From the NCBI GenBank assembly GCA_039914705.1, contig JBDSOT010000047.1, positions 1-15,950 on the forward strand: a DNA stretch of 15,950 nucleotides, read 5' to 3'. This DNA is from JBDSTW01 sp039914705. GTDB taxonomy: Bacteria; Pseudomonadota; Gammaproteobacteria; SURF-13. The position numbers were made by a program, and so were the translations under genes. Below are positions 1 through 10,170 of the stretch, piece by piece. Position 1 is the first letter of the stretch. The number at the start of each line of letters is the position of its first letter. The notes under the pieces were generated by a model. The model did not search any database. It was not told where the DNA came from and saw only the letters and a program-made list of their open reading frames with translations.

Positions 1-115
1 CGTATGAATCAATGGAAAAGCCCTGAAACAGAAAGGGCGTTTCAATCCATGGCCGATCCAGGTCGTAGACATACATACCAGGTGCTAAATCACCTACTAA
101 AACCTTCTTCTTCAC
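1..115 (-). CDS. HD-GYP-type phosphodiesterase, N-terminal DUF3391 part (partial)
   Basis: Only the first 38 codons are in the window; the gene runs off the left edge. Reading leftward from a GTG at 115, the frame is open and gives VKKKVLVGDLAPGMYVYDLD, followed by RPWIETPFLFQGFSIDSY. The pattern L.PGMYV..LDRPW...PFLFQGF is characteristic of DUF3391, a domain that normally precedes an HD-GYP domain, which hydrolyses cyclic di-GMP. A GTAGGGG stretch at 121-127 sits five bases before the GTG and serves as a plausible Shine-Dalgarno sequence, which is why this start was chosen. The HD-GYP part itself is not visible, so the enzymatic call is inferred from the usual architecture. The gene lies downstream of the ABC transporter operon on the same strand but is separated from it by 227 bases, so it probably has its own promoter. 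Confidence 0.8.
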   Translation of the reverse strand, partial: MKKKVLVGDLAPGMYVYDLDRPWIETPFLFQGFSIDSY

Positions 116-342
116 GATGACCCCTACGTGACTATATTTTAAGGCAAAAACGCCCGTAAACCAAAGTAGCTTAGCAAAATCCGGGCCGATAACAATAGCG
201 CAAGGGGTTAGGCAACCAATTAATCAATTCTACGTTCCGCCTCGGCAAGGCATCACAAAACCGCAAGGCCAGCAGATTCTGAAATGCGGGTTTAAGTTGA
301 TAGATACTAGGCATTATTTTATTTTTTATTTGCTCAATGTTG

Positions 343-2244
343 TTAAATCATGTTCTGCATGTTCTGCGCAGAATGCCCTTCTATCTGCGGGACGGCGCTC
401 AACAAAGCTTGAGTATAAGGGTGTTGCGTATTGTGTAATACCTGCTCCACCTTGCCGTGCTCAACGATGCGCCCCTGATACATGACCGCAACTTCGTGCG
501 CCAGATATTCCACTACGGCCAGGTTGTGCGTGATAAACAGGTAGGCGATACCGAGCTCGTCTTGCAAACGCTTAAGTAGATTCAAGATTTGTGCCTGCAC
601 TGAGACATCGAGCGCGCTGGTCGGCTCGTCACAGACGATAAGTTTGGGGCTGACGGCGAGCGCACGTGCGATGCAAATGCGCTGGCGCTGACCACCCGAG
701 AATTCATGCGGGTAACGGTATTTCATCTCGGGGTTCAGTCCTACCTGGCCCAACAGATTATCAACGCGGCTAGCGCGCTCGGCGGGCGTACCACCGATGC
801 CCTGCACGATCATGCCCTCTTCGATGATGTCGGAGATGATCATGCGCGGGTTGAGCGAGGAATATGGGTCCTGAAAAATGATCTGAAAATCGGCACGGCG
901 TGCGCGCAACGCCTCGCCCTTGAGTAAACGCAAGTCCGTACTCTCGAAGCGCACGCTGCCCGCCGTAGGCCGGATCAATTGCAGGATACCTTTGCCGACC
1001 GTGGTCTTGCCGGAGCCGGACTCGCCCACCAGGGCGAGCGTGTGCCCCTTGGGAATATCGAGCGTGACGCCGTCGACGGCGCGTACATGCCCGACCACGC
1101 GTTTGAAGACGCCTTTCTGGATGGGAAAATACACCTTGAGATCGCGCACCTGAAGTAAAACATCCGGTGCGCTGGTGGTTTCTTTAATCGGCACTCCCGG
1201 GACATTCACCTCAGCTTCAGCCAATGGCTGGGGAATTCCCGCAGGGCGGGTCGCCGCCACCTGCGCATCGTATAGATGACAGAGCACGCCCGGTTCATCA
1301 GGGCCGGCTACTTGAGCAGCGCCGATCCAGGCAGGCACCTTCTCCTTACAGACCTGCCAGGCATAATCGCAGCGCGGGGTAAACCGGCAGCCGGAAAATT
1401 CCTGCGTGAGCGGCGGCACACTGCCGCGTATCACCGCCAGACGCGCGCCGCGCTTGCCCATGCCGGGCAGGGAATCAAAAAGTTTTTTGGTATAAGGATG
1501 CCGCGGCGCGGCAAAAAATTGCGCACGTTCGGCCAGTTCCACGATCTGCCCCGCGTACATCACGGCGATGCGATCAGCTATCTCGGAGACCACACCCAGA
1601 TCATGCGTGATGAGCAATATAGACATGCCCATATCTTTCTGGAGTTGGCGCAGTAACTCCAAAATCTGCGCCTGGATGGTCACATCCAGCGCCGTGGTCG
1701 GCTCGTCGGCAATCAGTAATTCCGGTTCGCCGGCCAGCGCGATGGCGATCATCACACGCTGTTTCATGCCACCGGAAAGCTGGTGCGGGTATTCGCCGTG
1801 ACGGCGTTGCGGCTCGGCTATGCCGACGGCATCCAGCAGTTCGACGGCGCGCTTGCGCGCGCCTTCGCCTTTTAGATTTTTATGGCGCTGCAAGGCCTCG
1901 CCGATCTGATCGCCGACCGTAAGCACGGCATTCAAACTGGTCATTGGCTCCTGGAAGATCATCGCGATGCGCCCGCCGCGCACATTGCGCATTTCCACTT
2001 CGGGCAATTGTAGAACATCCAGTCCATCAAGCTGAATCACGCCGGACACATTACCGGCGGCAGGCAGCAGCCGCATGATCGACAATGCCGTCAGCGACTT
2101 GCCGCTGCCCGACTCGCCAAGCAGGGCAAATGTCTCGCCACGGCGAATCTCGAAGCTGATGCCGTCCACCGCGTGCAACAGGCCCTGGCCGGTTTGGAAC
2201 CAGGTCTTAAGATTATTCACACGCAACAAGGCAGTGTCGGCCAT
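343..2244 (-). CDS. Fused two-domain peptide ABC transporter ATPase (YejF/DppD-DppF type)
   Basis: This 633-residue cytoplasmic protein powers peptide-type solute import. It carries two complete nucleotide-binding domains. Domain 1 has Walker A GESGSGKS at 43-50, signature LSGGM at 156-160, Walker B LLIADEP around 176-182 and the H-loop LITHDL near 211-216. Domain 2 has GESGSGKT at 407-414, FSGGQ at 515-519, VCDEP near 537-541 and ITHN at 571-574. Each half ends with the HPYT motif of the oligopeptide/dipeptide subfamily. After domain 1, four cysteines (C286, C292, C299, C322) match the cluster that in DppD-type ATPases can bind an iron-sulphur centre. The ATG at 2244 shares its A with the TGA of the upstream permease (TGATG), so the two are translationally coupled. 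The frame stays open upstream to 2667, but that part overlaps the permease and has no family similarity. Substrate is not deducible; peptides are the family default. Confidence 0.95.
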   Translation of the reverse strand: MADTALLRVNNLKTWFQTGQGLLHAVDGISFEIRRGETFALLGESGSGKSLTALSIMRLLPAAGNVSGVIQLDGLDVLQLPEVEMRNVRGGRIAMIFQEPMTSLNAVLTVGDQIGEALQRHKNLKGEGARKRAVELLDAVGIAEPQRRHGEYPHQLSGGMKQRVMIAIALAGEPELLIADEPTTALDVTIQAQILELLRQLQKDMGMSILLITHDLGVVSEIADRIAVMYAGQIVELAERAQFFAAPRHPYTKKLFDSLPGMGKRGARLAVIRGSVPPLTQEFSGCRFTPRCDYAWQVCKEKVPAWIGAAQVAGPDEPGVLCHLYDAQVAATRPAGIPQPLAEAEVNVPGVPIKETTSAPDVLLQVRDLKVYFPIQKGVFKRVVGHVRAVDGVTLDIPKGHTLALVGESGSGKTTVGKGILQLIRPTAGSVRFESTDLRLLKGEALRARRADFQIIFQDPYSSLNPRMIISDIIEEGMIVQGIGGTPAERASRVDNLLGQVGLNPEMKYRYPHEFSGGQRQRICIARALAVSPKLIVCDEPTSALDVSVQAQILNLLKRLQDELGIAYLFITHNLAVVEYLAHEVAVMYQGRIVEHGKVEQVLHNTQHPYTQALLSAVPQIEGHSAQNMQNMI

Positions 2245-3659
2245 CACAGTTTCCTCAGGCGCGGATCGAAGGCATCGCGCACCGTGTCGGAAAATAAATT
2301 GGCCGCCAATACCAGCACAAACATAAACACAAACGCGGCCAGCAGTGGCCACCATACCATCGGTTCGCGCGCCATTTCCAGACGCGCGCTGTTGATCATA
2401 TTGCCCCAACTGATCGTCGACGGATCGACGCCCACACCGACATAGGACAGCACCGCCTCTGCCAGCACCAGGCCGCTGAAATCGAGCACCACGGTGATCA
2501 GCACGATGTGCATCACGTTGGGCAGAATATGGCGCGTGATGATCTTGACATGCCCCACACCAAACGCGGTGGCGGCCTGGATGTAGTCGAGTTCGCGCAG
2601 CTTGAGCGTCTCGCCGCGCAGCAGGCGGCACAGACCCGTCCAACTGGTAATGCCGAGGATAATGCAAAGAAATAACAGACGCGTATCGGCGCGCATGGCG
2701 ATGGTGTCGAACTGTTCGGGGTGATTCGCCATATACACCTGCAAGATCAGAATCGAAGCAGCGATCAGCAATACGCCCGGAATGGAACTCAGGGTCGTGT
2801 AAAGGTATTGCACGACATCATCGACAATGCCGCGAAAATATCCGGCCATGATACCGAGCAGCACCGCGAAGGGCAGCATGACCAACGTCGTAAGCGTTCC
2901 GATGACCAGGCCCGTGCGGATGCTTTTCAAGGTTTGATAAAACACGTCCTGCCCAACCTTGTCAGTACCGAAGATATGGTATTTCACACCGAGTTCAGCG
3001 GCCAACGCGGTAACTAATATGATGATGCCCACGGTCAACAAAATGCCGCGCCAGGGAATTTCCGTTGCACCGCGTACGACTTTACCGGCCATGTGTGTAT
3101 ATGAAATCCGATTGCCCCGGGTAAGGATGGCCACGACCAGCGCGCAGAAAATAACCCATACGAGCAAGCCCTCCAGCACGGCCTTGCCCGAAGTAACGAG
3201 AATGTCGCGCGTGCGCCCTGCCGAGTCTTTAAGATGAGCGCCGCCATAAGCGAGACGCGGATAAATACGCGCCTGGCTGCCATCGGCCAGCTCCACAGTC
3301 TCTTTAACATAAAGCTGCGTGGCAAACGGCGCCGAATAGGTCTTCTCATCACGGGTTCTGAGAGGCGCGGCAATTTTATCCAGCAGGCTTTGCACCTCGA
3401 TCGAATACTCTGTCTTACCGGGCCGCGCCGGATCATCGGGCAGGGGCACGCGAAAATGCAGTGAATCGAGTAGACCGATAGCGATGTACGCCAGTAACAC
3501 GACCAGCGTGCCCATACCCATAGCGCTGCGTGCCACACTGCGCCACGGCGCACGCAAATGTTCCTTGCGCCGCGCGCGCAGGACAAAGATCACTATCATC
3601 GCCACCAGCAGAAAGATCAGCGCATCGGTCCACAATACAACGGGCATAAAATCCATCAT
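2244..3659 (-). CDS. ABC transporter permease, DppC/YejE type with extended N-terminus
   Basis: This 471-residue inner-membrane protein is one half of the importer channel. The C-terminal part (about 205-471) is a normal binding-protein-dependent permease. It has the DppC-type entry motif GTDKVGQDVFYQTLKSIRTG at 231-250, the EAA coupling loop around 347-385 (RGETLKLRELDYIQAA, then RHILPN) and the ending LSYVGVGVDPSTISWG, RDAFDPRLRK. It is longer than usual: DppC-like permeases are about 300 residues and YejE about 340. The extra N-terminal module holds two hydrophobic helices (about 14-29 and 48-66), a soluble stretch (about 67-160) expected in the periplasm, and a third helix (about 161-180). 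The start ATG at 3659 overlaps the upstream permease stop by four bases (ATGA). A second ATG two codons later is also possible. The family call is secure; the role of the extra module is unknown. Confidence 0.93.
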   Translation of the reverse strand: MMDFMPVVLWTDALIFLLVAMIVIFVLRARRKEHLRAPWRSVARSAMGMGTLVVLLAYIAIGLLDSLHFRVPLPDDPARPGKTEYSIEVQSLLDKIAAPLRTRDEKTYSAPFATQLYVKETVELADGSQARIYPRLAYGGAHLKDSAGRTRDILVTSGKAVLEGLLVWVIFCALVVAILTRGNRISYTHMAGKVVRGATEIPWRGILLTVGIIILVTALAAELGVKYHIFGTDKVGQDVFYQTLKSIRTGLVIGTLTTLVMLPFAVLLGIMAGYFRGIVDDVVQYLYTTLSSIPGVLLIAASILILQVYMANHPEQFDTIAMRADTRLLFLCIILGITSWTGLCRLLRGETLKLRELDYIQAATAFGVGHVKIITRHILPNVMHIVLITVVLDFSGLVLAEAVLSYVGVGVDPSTISWGNMINSARLEMAREPMVWWPLLAAFVFMFVLVLAANLFSDTVRDAFDPRLRKL

Positions 3660-4633
3660 GCCAACCTCACGCGCGGATCGACCAGCGTGTAAGAAATATC
3701 CGTGAGGATGAGTCCGATGATATAGAGCACCGAGCCTAAAAATACCATCGCGCGCACGATGGCGAAATCCTGCGACTGGATCGCATCAATCGTGTAACTT
3801 CCCAAACCCGGTATCCCAAAAAAGGATTCCATGATGAGGCTGCCCATGAACAAACTGGGCAGCACCACGACCACGCCGGTAAGAATGGGAATCATGGCAT
3901 TTTTCAGCACGTGGCGGAACAGCACGCGCGCCTCCGATAAACCCTTGGCGCGTGCCGTGCGCACATAATCCTTGCCGATCTCTTCGAGGAAGAAGGTGCG
4001 GTATAAACGGCTGCCGGAACCGATGCCGCTGATTACGCCTATGACCACCGGCAGCAAAATAAACTTCGCTGCCTCAATGCCGGTGTCGTAGCCTGAGATG
4101 GGCACGATATGCCAGAGTTTGCTGATCAGATATTGCCCGCCGATGATATAAAACAGGCCGGAAATCGACATCAATATGACGCACAACACCACACCCCAGA
4201 TGTCGATATAAGTGGCGCGAAAAAACGCCATCAACAGCGCAAAGGTAAGGTATACCAGAATGCCTACAATCAAGGTCGGCAACGCGATGGCGAGGCTGGG
4301 CCACATACGCTGACGGATGTCATAACCGATGTCGCGGCCATCGTCGGCACTGCCGAATTCAAAACCGAATAATGCGACCGATTTGTCGAAAAATATGGTA
4401 TCCATAATCTTTTCAGAACCCGCCGCAGCGGTGTTAAGCAGCAGCGGTTTATCGTAGCCGCGCTCGGCCTTCCATTTGCCAATCGCCTGTTCCGTTACAT
4501 GCTTCACCCCCAGGTGTACGCGTGCCATGTCATCGGGGCTATTGACCACAAAAAATAGCACAAAGGTAATCAGATTCACCCCGATCAGGATCGGGATGGC
4601 GTACAACACGCGGCGGATAATGTAGGCGAACAT
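3656..4633 (-). CDS. ABC transporter permease, DppB/YejB type
   Basis: This 325-residue inner-membrane permease pairs with the next gene to form the importer channel. The N-terminus MFAYIIRRVLYAIPILIGVN is typical of DppB/YejB proteins. Hydrophobic segments lie at about 11-30, 113-137, 147-170, 191-210, 249-270 and 297-315. The EAA coupling loop that contacts the ATPase spans about 211-250 (EEIGKDYVRTARAKGLSEAR, then HVLKNAMIPI). The stretch GSLIMESFFGIPGLGSYTID and the end YTLVDPRVRL are also family-typical. A soluble segment at about 31-110 between the first two helices is predicted periplasmic, as in YejB. The gene starts 29 bases after the stop of the binding protein and overlaps the next permease by four bases, so it is the second gene of a four-gene operon. 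Confidence 0.94.
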   Translation of the reverse strand: MFAYIIRRVLYAIPILIGVNLITFVLFFVVNSPDDMARVHLGVKHVTEQAIGKWKAERGYDKPLLLNTAAAGSEKIMDTIFFDKSVALFGFEFGSADDGRDIGYDIRQRMWPSLAIALPTLIVGILVYLTFALLMAFFRATYIDIWGVVLCVILMSISGLFYIIGGQYLISKLWHIVPISGYDTGIEAAKFILLPVVIGVISGIGSGSRLYRTFFLEEIGKDYVRTARAKGLSEARVLFRHVLKNAMIPILTGVVVVLPSLFMGSLIMESFFGIPGLGSYTIDAIQSQDFAIVRAMVFLGSVLYIIGLILTDISYTLVDPRVRLA

Positions 4634-4662
4634 TCAGAGACTCGGTATGGATGGGCTGTAAT

Positions 4663-6867
4663 TCAAACCGGCGTCTGCACTACGCCGCGCGCCGTGCCTT
4701 TTTCGCGGCGCATATAAGTCAGCACGGCGGGAATAGCGCTTAGTATCAACACGCCGATCAACAACCCCAGCGGCCACAGGATGGGCTGGTTCCACGCCGC
4801 GCGGCTGCGTTCGCGCAAGCCTGCGTCAATGCGCTTATATTTGAGCGTGTTGTTGGCCATCAGGTTCAGTTTGGCATTGCCGTACCACGCGTGGTATAGC
4901 GAAAATTGTTTAGGGTGCAGACCAAACGCCCAGGGCGCGTCATGCCGCGCGATGCTCACCATCTTGTTAATAATCTGCTGACGCTGCGGACTGTTTTCCA
5001 TATTCTTCATTTGTTCAAATAGACGATTGAACTCCGGGTTATCGTAATTCGCCGAGTTCTCGCCATGCTTTAACGCGCGGCTATTCGGGCCGTAGAGCAG
5101 GAACAGGAAATTTTCCGGATCGGGATAATCGGCATTCCAGCCGAACTGGAAGATCTGCGCGGTGCCATCCTCGATCTTGTCCTGGAAACGATTATAATCG
5201 GTGTCACGCACCACCAATTCGAGATTGATTTTCCGAAATTGCCGGCGCATCCAGTCCAGATAGGATTTAAATTCGGGGCCGGAGGCCGTGGTATCGAGAC
5301 TAAGCAACAACGGTTTGCCGGTCTGCGCATCGCGCCCGTTGGGATATCCGGCCTCGCTCAGCAAGCGGCGCGCCTCGGCTATGGACTTGCGCTGCGGTTT
5401 GCCGTTCAGCCAATCGTAGACATACGGGTTAATGCCCTCCTCTCCCTCGACATAACCGGCAATGCCGGGCGGAATGGGCCCTTGCGCCGAGATACCGCGT
5501 CCGTTACGAAAAATGGAGATAGACTCTTCCTGATCGACGGCGATGGAGATTGCCAGACGCAACTTGCGCGCCCGCTCACCGTAACCGCCGATCACCGAGT
5601 CGAGCATATTGAACCCTAAATAAAAAACCGAGGGTTCGACGGCGGTGAGTAATGCGATGCCCTTGTCCTGCATGGCAGGCGTTAACGCCGCGTCGCCCTG
5701 CGCGCCGATGCTTATCGCCTGATCGAAACTGTCGGAACTGACGCCCGATACATCATAGTAACCCTGCAAGAATTTACTCCAATAGGGAATACTTTCCTTT
5801 TCCAGGCTGTATACCACCTTATCGATAAACGGCATTGGTTTACCCGCATCATTGAGCAAACCATTTTTAGCGTCATCAGGCTCGCCTTCGCTCGGATAAG
5901 CCTCGCCGCGAAAATTCGGATTACGCTCCAGCACCATCTGGCGATTCGGATTATTGACCGTCAACATGTACGGGCCGGTGCCCGCCGGATACCAGTCCAG
6001 ATTAAGATTTTTTTCCGCCATGCCCGGCTGTGTGTAAAAGCGGTCGACCTCGGGCGCGATCGGTGCGAAAAACGGCATCGCCAGCCAATACAGTATTTGC
6101 GGATATTTGCCTTTTACTTTAATGCGGTAAGTATAGCGGTCAATAACCTCGGCCCCTGCCAGCGGATAACGGGTAAGATCGAGGTAGGCGCGGGTGTTGC
6201 CCATCTGCTTTTGCGCCTCGCTCAGCATTTGTGCATATTCTTTAAGCCCGACGATATAGTCATTCATCACGCCGAGTATCGGCGATTGCAGACGCGGATG
6301 GGCAAGGCGCTTGATCTCATAAACATAGTCGGCGGCCACCAGCTCACGCGTGCCGACCTGCTTGAAATCACCCAGCGAATTGATCGAGGCAAGATCCTTC
6401 GCAGTCAAACTGTGATAAACAAAATTGCCCGCCGCACCCTGCGCAAAGGCCGGGTGCGGCTGGTAACGAATGCCTGGCTTGATGGTAATATCGTAGATGC
6501 TGTAGGCGATGCTCGCAGCGGGCGCGCCATCGGGCAAAGGCTGTCCGGCGGTATCCAGATAAACAGGCTGCGGTACGTGCGTGGCGGTTAGCGGGATAAG
6601 CGTGTACGGGCGCTTTAAATAATCGTACTGCAACGGCGGCTCGTAGATTTGGCCGGTGAACACCGCCTCATTGGCGGCGTAAGATTGCGCGGGATCCAGG
6701 TGTTTGGGGCGCTCCTCGAACACGGAATATAAAATATTCTTCCCTTCCTGATGCGCGGGGTAGGGGTTATTCCACGGCTGAGCGCAACCGGAAAGAACGA
6801 CGCCTGTAGCCGTTATACAGCTCAGACAAACGAGCAAACGCCCGAGGAAATAACGAGGCAGCTTCAT
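4663..6867 (-). CDS. Peptide ABC transporter substrate-binding lipoprotein (SBP_bac_5) with C-terminal membrane helix
   Basis: This is the first gene of the importer operon, 734 residues if started at the ATG at 6867. That start gives a compact lipoprotein signal, [17 protein letters not shown] followed by the lipobox LSGC with the lipidated cysteine at 28. An ATG three codons earlier (6876) is possible, and the frame extends to a TTG at 6903. Family 5 features are [18 protein letters not shown] near the mature N-terminus, PAGTGPYML in the middle, and [20 protein letters not shown] near the end. These place it with oligopeptide/dipeptide-binding proteins, which capture substrate in the periplasm for the two permeases. 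It is longer than the usual 500-600 residues. It ends with a hydrophobic segment (about 696-718, [20 protein letters not shown]) followed by RREK, which looks like a membrane anchor with a cytoplasmic tail. No strong Shine-Dalgarno sequence decides between the starts. Substrate is unknown. Confidence 0.9.
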   Translation of the reverse strand: MKLPRYFLGRLLVCLSCITATGVVLSGCAQPWNNPYPAHQEGKNILYSVFEERPKHLDPAQSYAANEAVFTGQIYEPPLQYDYLKRPYTLIPLTATHVPQPVYLDTAGQPLPDGAPAASIAYSIYDITIKPGIRYQPHPAFAQGAAGNFVYHSLTAKDLASINSLGDFKQVGTRELVAADYVYEIKRLAHPRLQSPILGVMNDYIVGLKEYAQMLSEAQKQMGNTRAYLDLTRYPLAGAEVIDRYTYRIKVKGKYPQILYWLAMPFFAPIAPEVDRFYTQPGMAEKNLNLDWYPAGTGPYMLTVNNPNRQMVLERNPNFRGEAYPSEGEPDDAKNGLLNDAGKPMPFIDKVVYSLEKESIPYWSKFLQGYYDVSGVSSDSFDQAISIGAQGDAALTPAMQDKGIALLTAVEPSVFYLGFNMLDSVIGGYGERARKLRLAISIAVDQEESISIFRNGRGISAQGPIPPGIAGYVEGEEGINPYVYDWLNGKPQRKSIAEARRLLSEAGYPNGRDAQTGKPLLLSLDTTASGPEFKSYLDWMRRQFRKINLELVVRDTDYNRFQDKIEDGTAQIFQFGWNADYPDPENFLFLLYGPNSRALKHGENSANYDNPEFNRLFEQMKNMENSPQRQQIINKMVSIARHDAPWAFGLHPKQFSLYHAWYGNAKLNLMANNTLKYKRIDAGLRERSRAAWNQPILWPLGLLIGVLILSAIPAVLTYMRREKGTARGVVQTPV

Positions 6868-7014
6868 CGCCGTCATCTTGTATGATAGCGTCACTTTGCG
6901 CAATCCCTTTTATGTTTCTGGGGACTTTCCCGTTTCGCTGCGCAGGGCAACAGTTGTTTATCACCCACAGGTGCGGTATTTTTTGCGGCAATAACTCCGC
7001 GCCCATTACAACAC

Positions 7015-7019
7015 AAGGA
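7015..7019 (+). promoter_or_regulatory. Shine-Dalgarno site of fabI
   Basis: AAGGA lies six bases before the ATG at 7026 and settles the start of fabI. The same frame is open further upstream from 6882, but those residues have no FabI character, while [13 protein letters not shown] from 7026 aligns with the known FabI N-terminus. Confidence 0.7.
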
Positions 7020-7025
7020 ACCACC

Positions 7026-7808
7026 ATGGCATTTTTACAAGGCAAACGCGCTCTCATCGTCGGACTCGCCAGTAACCGCTCCATTGCCTGGGGCATTGCC
7101 GCCGCCATGCACCGCGAGGGTGCCGAACTCGCCTTTACCTACCAGAACGAAAAACTTCAGGAGCGCGTCGAGAAGATGGCCGCTGAGTGTGGCTCGAACA
7201 TCACCATGCCCTGCGATGTCGGCAGCGATGAACAGATAGACGTGGTATTCGAGCGCCTCCATGATTCATGGGATGGTCTCGACATTATTATTCACTCGGT
7301 GGCCTATGCCCCACGCAACGAACTGGAAGGCACGTATCTGGATTGTGTGACGCGCGAGGGGTTTCGCATTGCACACGACATCAGCTCCTATAGCTTCGCC
7401 GCACTGGCCAAGGCCGGCCGCAAGCTGATGCAAGGCCGCAACGGCGCGCTACTCACCTTAAGCTATCTGGGCGCAGAACGCGCGATGCCGAATTACAATG
7501 TGATGGGCCTCGCCAAGGCCAGCCTGGAGGCCAATGTACGTTACATGGCGCACAGCCTGGGGCCGGAAGGCATACGCGTGAACGCGGTGTCTGCAGGACC
7601 GATTAGAACTCTGGCCGCCGCCGGTATCAGCGATTTCCGCAAGATGCTGGAGCAGGTGGAAAAAAATGCCCCGCTGCGGCGTAACGTAAACATCGAAGAG
7701 GTCGGCAATACGGCGGCCTTTTTGTGCTCCGACCTCGCCTCCGGCATCACCGGCGAAATCGTTTATGTGGACAGCGGTTATCACACCATCGGCATGGGGA
7801 CGCTTTAA
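7026..7808 (+). CDS. fabI: Enoyl-[acyl-carrier-protein] reductase (NADH) FabI
   Basis: This 260-residue cytoplasmic enzyme carries out the last step of each fatty-acid elongation cycle, reducing trans-2-enoyl-ACP with NAD(P)H. It belongs to the short-chain dehydrogenase superfamily. The cofactor-binding start is [19 protein letters not shown] (7-25). The FabI-specific catalytic block is [20 protein letters not shown], with Tyr147, Tyr157 and Lys164 matching Tyr146, Tyr156 and Lys163 of the E. coli enzyme. [16 protein letters not shown] (186-201) and [20 protein letters not shown] near the end are also typical. Length equals the family norm. Position 93, glycine in E. coli FabI, is alanine here (HSVAYAP). 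The gene is divergent from the ABC operon, with about 158 bases between the two start codons. It is followed by 222 bases of repeats and hairpins before acs, so it is probably a single-gene transcript. Confidence 0.97.
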   Translation: MAFLQGKRALIVGLASNRSIAWGIAAAMHREGAELAFTYQNEKLQERVEKMAAECGSNITMPCDVGSDEQIDVVFERLHDSWDGLDIIIHSVAYAPRNELEGTYLDCVTREGFRIAHDISSYSFAALAKAGRKLMQGRNGALLTLSYLGAERAMPNYNVMGLAKASLEANVRYMAHSLGPEGIRVNAVSAGPIRTLAAAGISDFRKMLEQVEKNAPLRRNVNIEEVGNTAAFLCSDLASGITGEIVYVDSGYHTIGMGTL

Positions 7809-7842
7809 ATACAGCGACATAAAATCCTGCCGCCGTGCTGCC

Positions 7843-7938
7843 CCTTCTCCCTTTATGGGGGAAGGTTGATGAATACCGTCCTTGGCATTCACCCTGCGGG
7901 ATCCACTGCGTGGATCCCGTTTTGCTCCCGACAAAACG
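7843..7938. repeat. Tandem hairpins after fabI (repeat-like, possible terminator)
   Basis: Three short inverted repeats lie in a row. First, CCTTCTCCC at 7843-7851 pairs with GGGGGAAGG at 7857-7865, with one G-T pair and a 5-base loop. Second, CGGGATCCAC at 7897-7906 pairs perfectly with GTGGATCCCG at 7910-7919, with a 3-base loop, and runs into TTTT at 7920-7923. Third, CGTTTTG at 7918-7924 pairs with CAAAACG at 7932-7938. The second hairpin with its short T-run could end the fabI transcript, although four Ts is weak. The first resembles the C/G-rich interior of the MITE-like element near 15036-15060, which suggests dispersed repeat material and not only a terminator. Confidence 0.5.
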
Positions 7939-7959
7939 GTGGGATGGGGGTCGCAGTAT

Positions 7960-7993
7960 GTAGGTCGGCTCAAGCCGAAGGCGGAGCCGACAC
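7960..7993 (+). repeat. REP palindrome (copy 1, fabI-acs gap)
   Basis: The element begins with GTAG, then GTCGGCTC, a central AAGCCGAAGGCG and the complementary arm GAGCCGAC. A GTAG head followed by a palindrome is the architecture of REP elements recognised by RAYT proteins. The 8-bp arms pair perfectly. Its arms and head match the copies at 9996-10025 and 10389-10418, which lie in the opposite orientation. Confidence 0.75.
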
Positions 7994-8030
7994 ACGGACT
8001 CGTTTTCAGGGAATATAAACGGAAGGCAAC

Positions 8031-9995
<1,965 letters not shown>

Positions 9996-10025
9996 GTCGG
10001 ATCCGCTACGCTTGATCCGACCTAC
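9996..10025 (-). repeat. REP palindrome (copy 2, abutting the acs stop)
   Basis: GTCGGATC at 9996-10003 pairs perfectly with GATCCGAC at 10014-10021, and CTAC (GTAG on the minus strand) follows. The loop is CGCTACGCTT. This 30-bp unit recurs at 10389-10418 with a single base difference in the loop. It starts immediately after the TAA of acs. Confidence 0.85.
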
Positions 10026-10029
10026 CTAA

Positions 10030-10046
10030 CTACGCTCAACCCATCC
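10030..10046 (+). repeat. Half REP-like element (subtype 2)
   Basis: CTACGCTCAACCCATCC matches, with one difference, half of the element at 10113-10140 read on the other strand. The left arm is missing, so this is a truncated copy. Confidence 0.6.
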
Positions 10047-10047
10047 T

Positions 10048-10068
10048 ATTACAGTTGCAGGGAAAGGC
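10048..10068 (+). repeat. Near-duplicate of the acs 3' end
   Basis: The 21 bases at 10048-10068 match 9971-9991, the last coding bases of acs, at 18 of 21 positions, including the run CAGTTGCAGGG. REP copy 2 and the half REP lie between the two copies. This suggests that repeat insertion or recombination duplicated the end of the gene. Confidence 0.6.
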
Positions 10069-10112
10069 TTGTTGTTGATGCAATTAATTACGGCATTTTT
10101 GTCATAGCCGAA

Positions 10113-10140
10113 GAATGGGTTGAGCGTAGCGATACCCATC
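10113..10140 (+). repeat. REP-like palindrome (subtype 2)
   Basis: ATGGGT near the left end pairs with ACCCAT at the right end around the core TGAGCGTAGCG. The core shares GAGCGTAGCG-like sequence with the minus-strand reading of the 30-bp REP copies but has different arms. It is inverted relative to the half element at 10030-10046 and lies 30 bases before the transposase remnant. Confidence 0.65.
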
Positions 10141-10170
10141 AATAATCAATAATGCTTGTATAATGCGCTG

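Noticed and set aside
185..192. GCCGATAA on the plus strand, the exact -10 consensus of sigma-28 (FliA) promoters
   Set aside because: No TAAA box lies at the required 15-base spacing (the nearest TAAA is 24 bases away and a CAAA is 19 away), and no plus-strand gene follows it.
297..485. Plus-strand 62-codon open frame
   Set aside because: Most of it overlaps the 3' end of the ABC ATPase on the other strand. It has no ribosome site and no recognisable domain.
2245..2667. In-frame N-terminal extension of the ABC ATPase
   Set aside because: It lies entirely inside the permease gene and encodes arginine-rich, low-similarity sequence. The family start [16 protein letters not shown] is at 2244 with the typical TGATG coupling.
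6881..6886. TATGAT as a possible -10 box for fabI (and TATCAT on the minus strand for the transporter)
   Set aside because: Neither has a convincing -35 box at 16-18 bases, so no promoter is claimed.
6882..7025. Upstream extension of fabI to an earlier ATG
   Set aside because: The added residues are cysteine-rich and unlike any FabI N-terminus. The ATG at 7026 has a good Shine-Dalgarno sequence and gives the exact family length.
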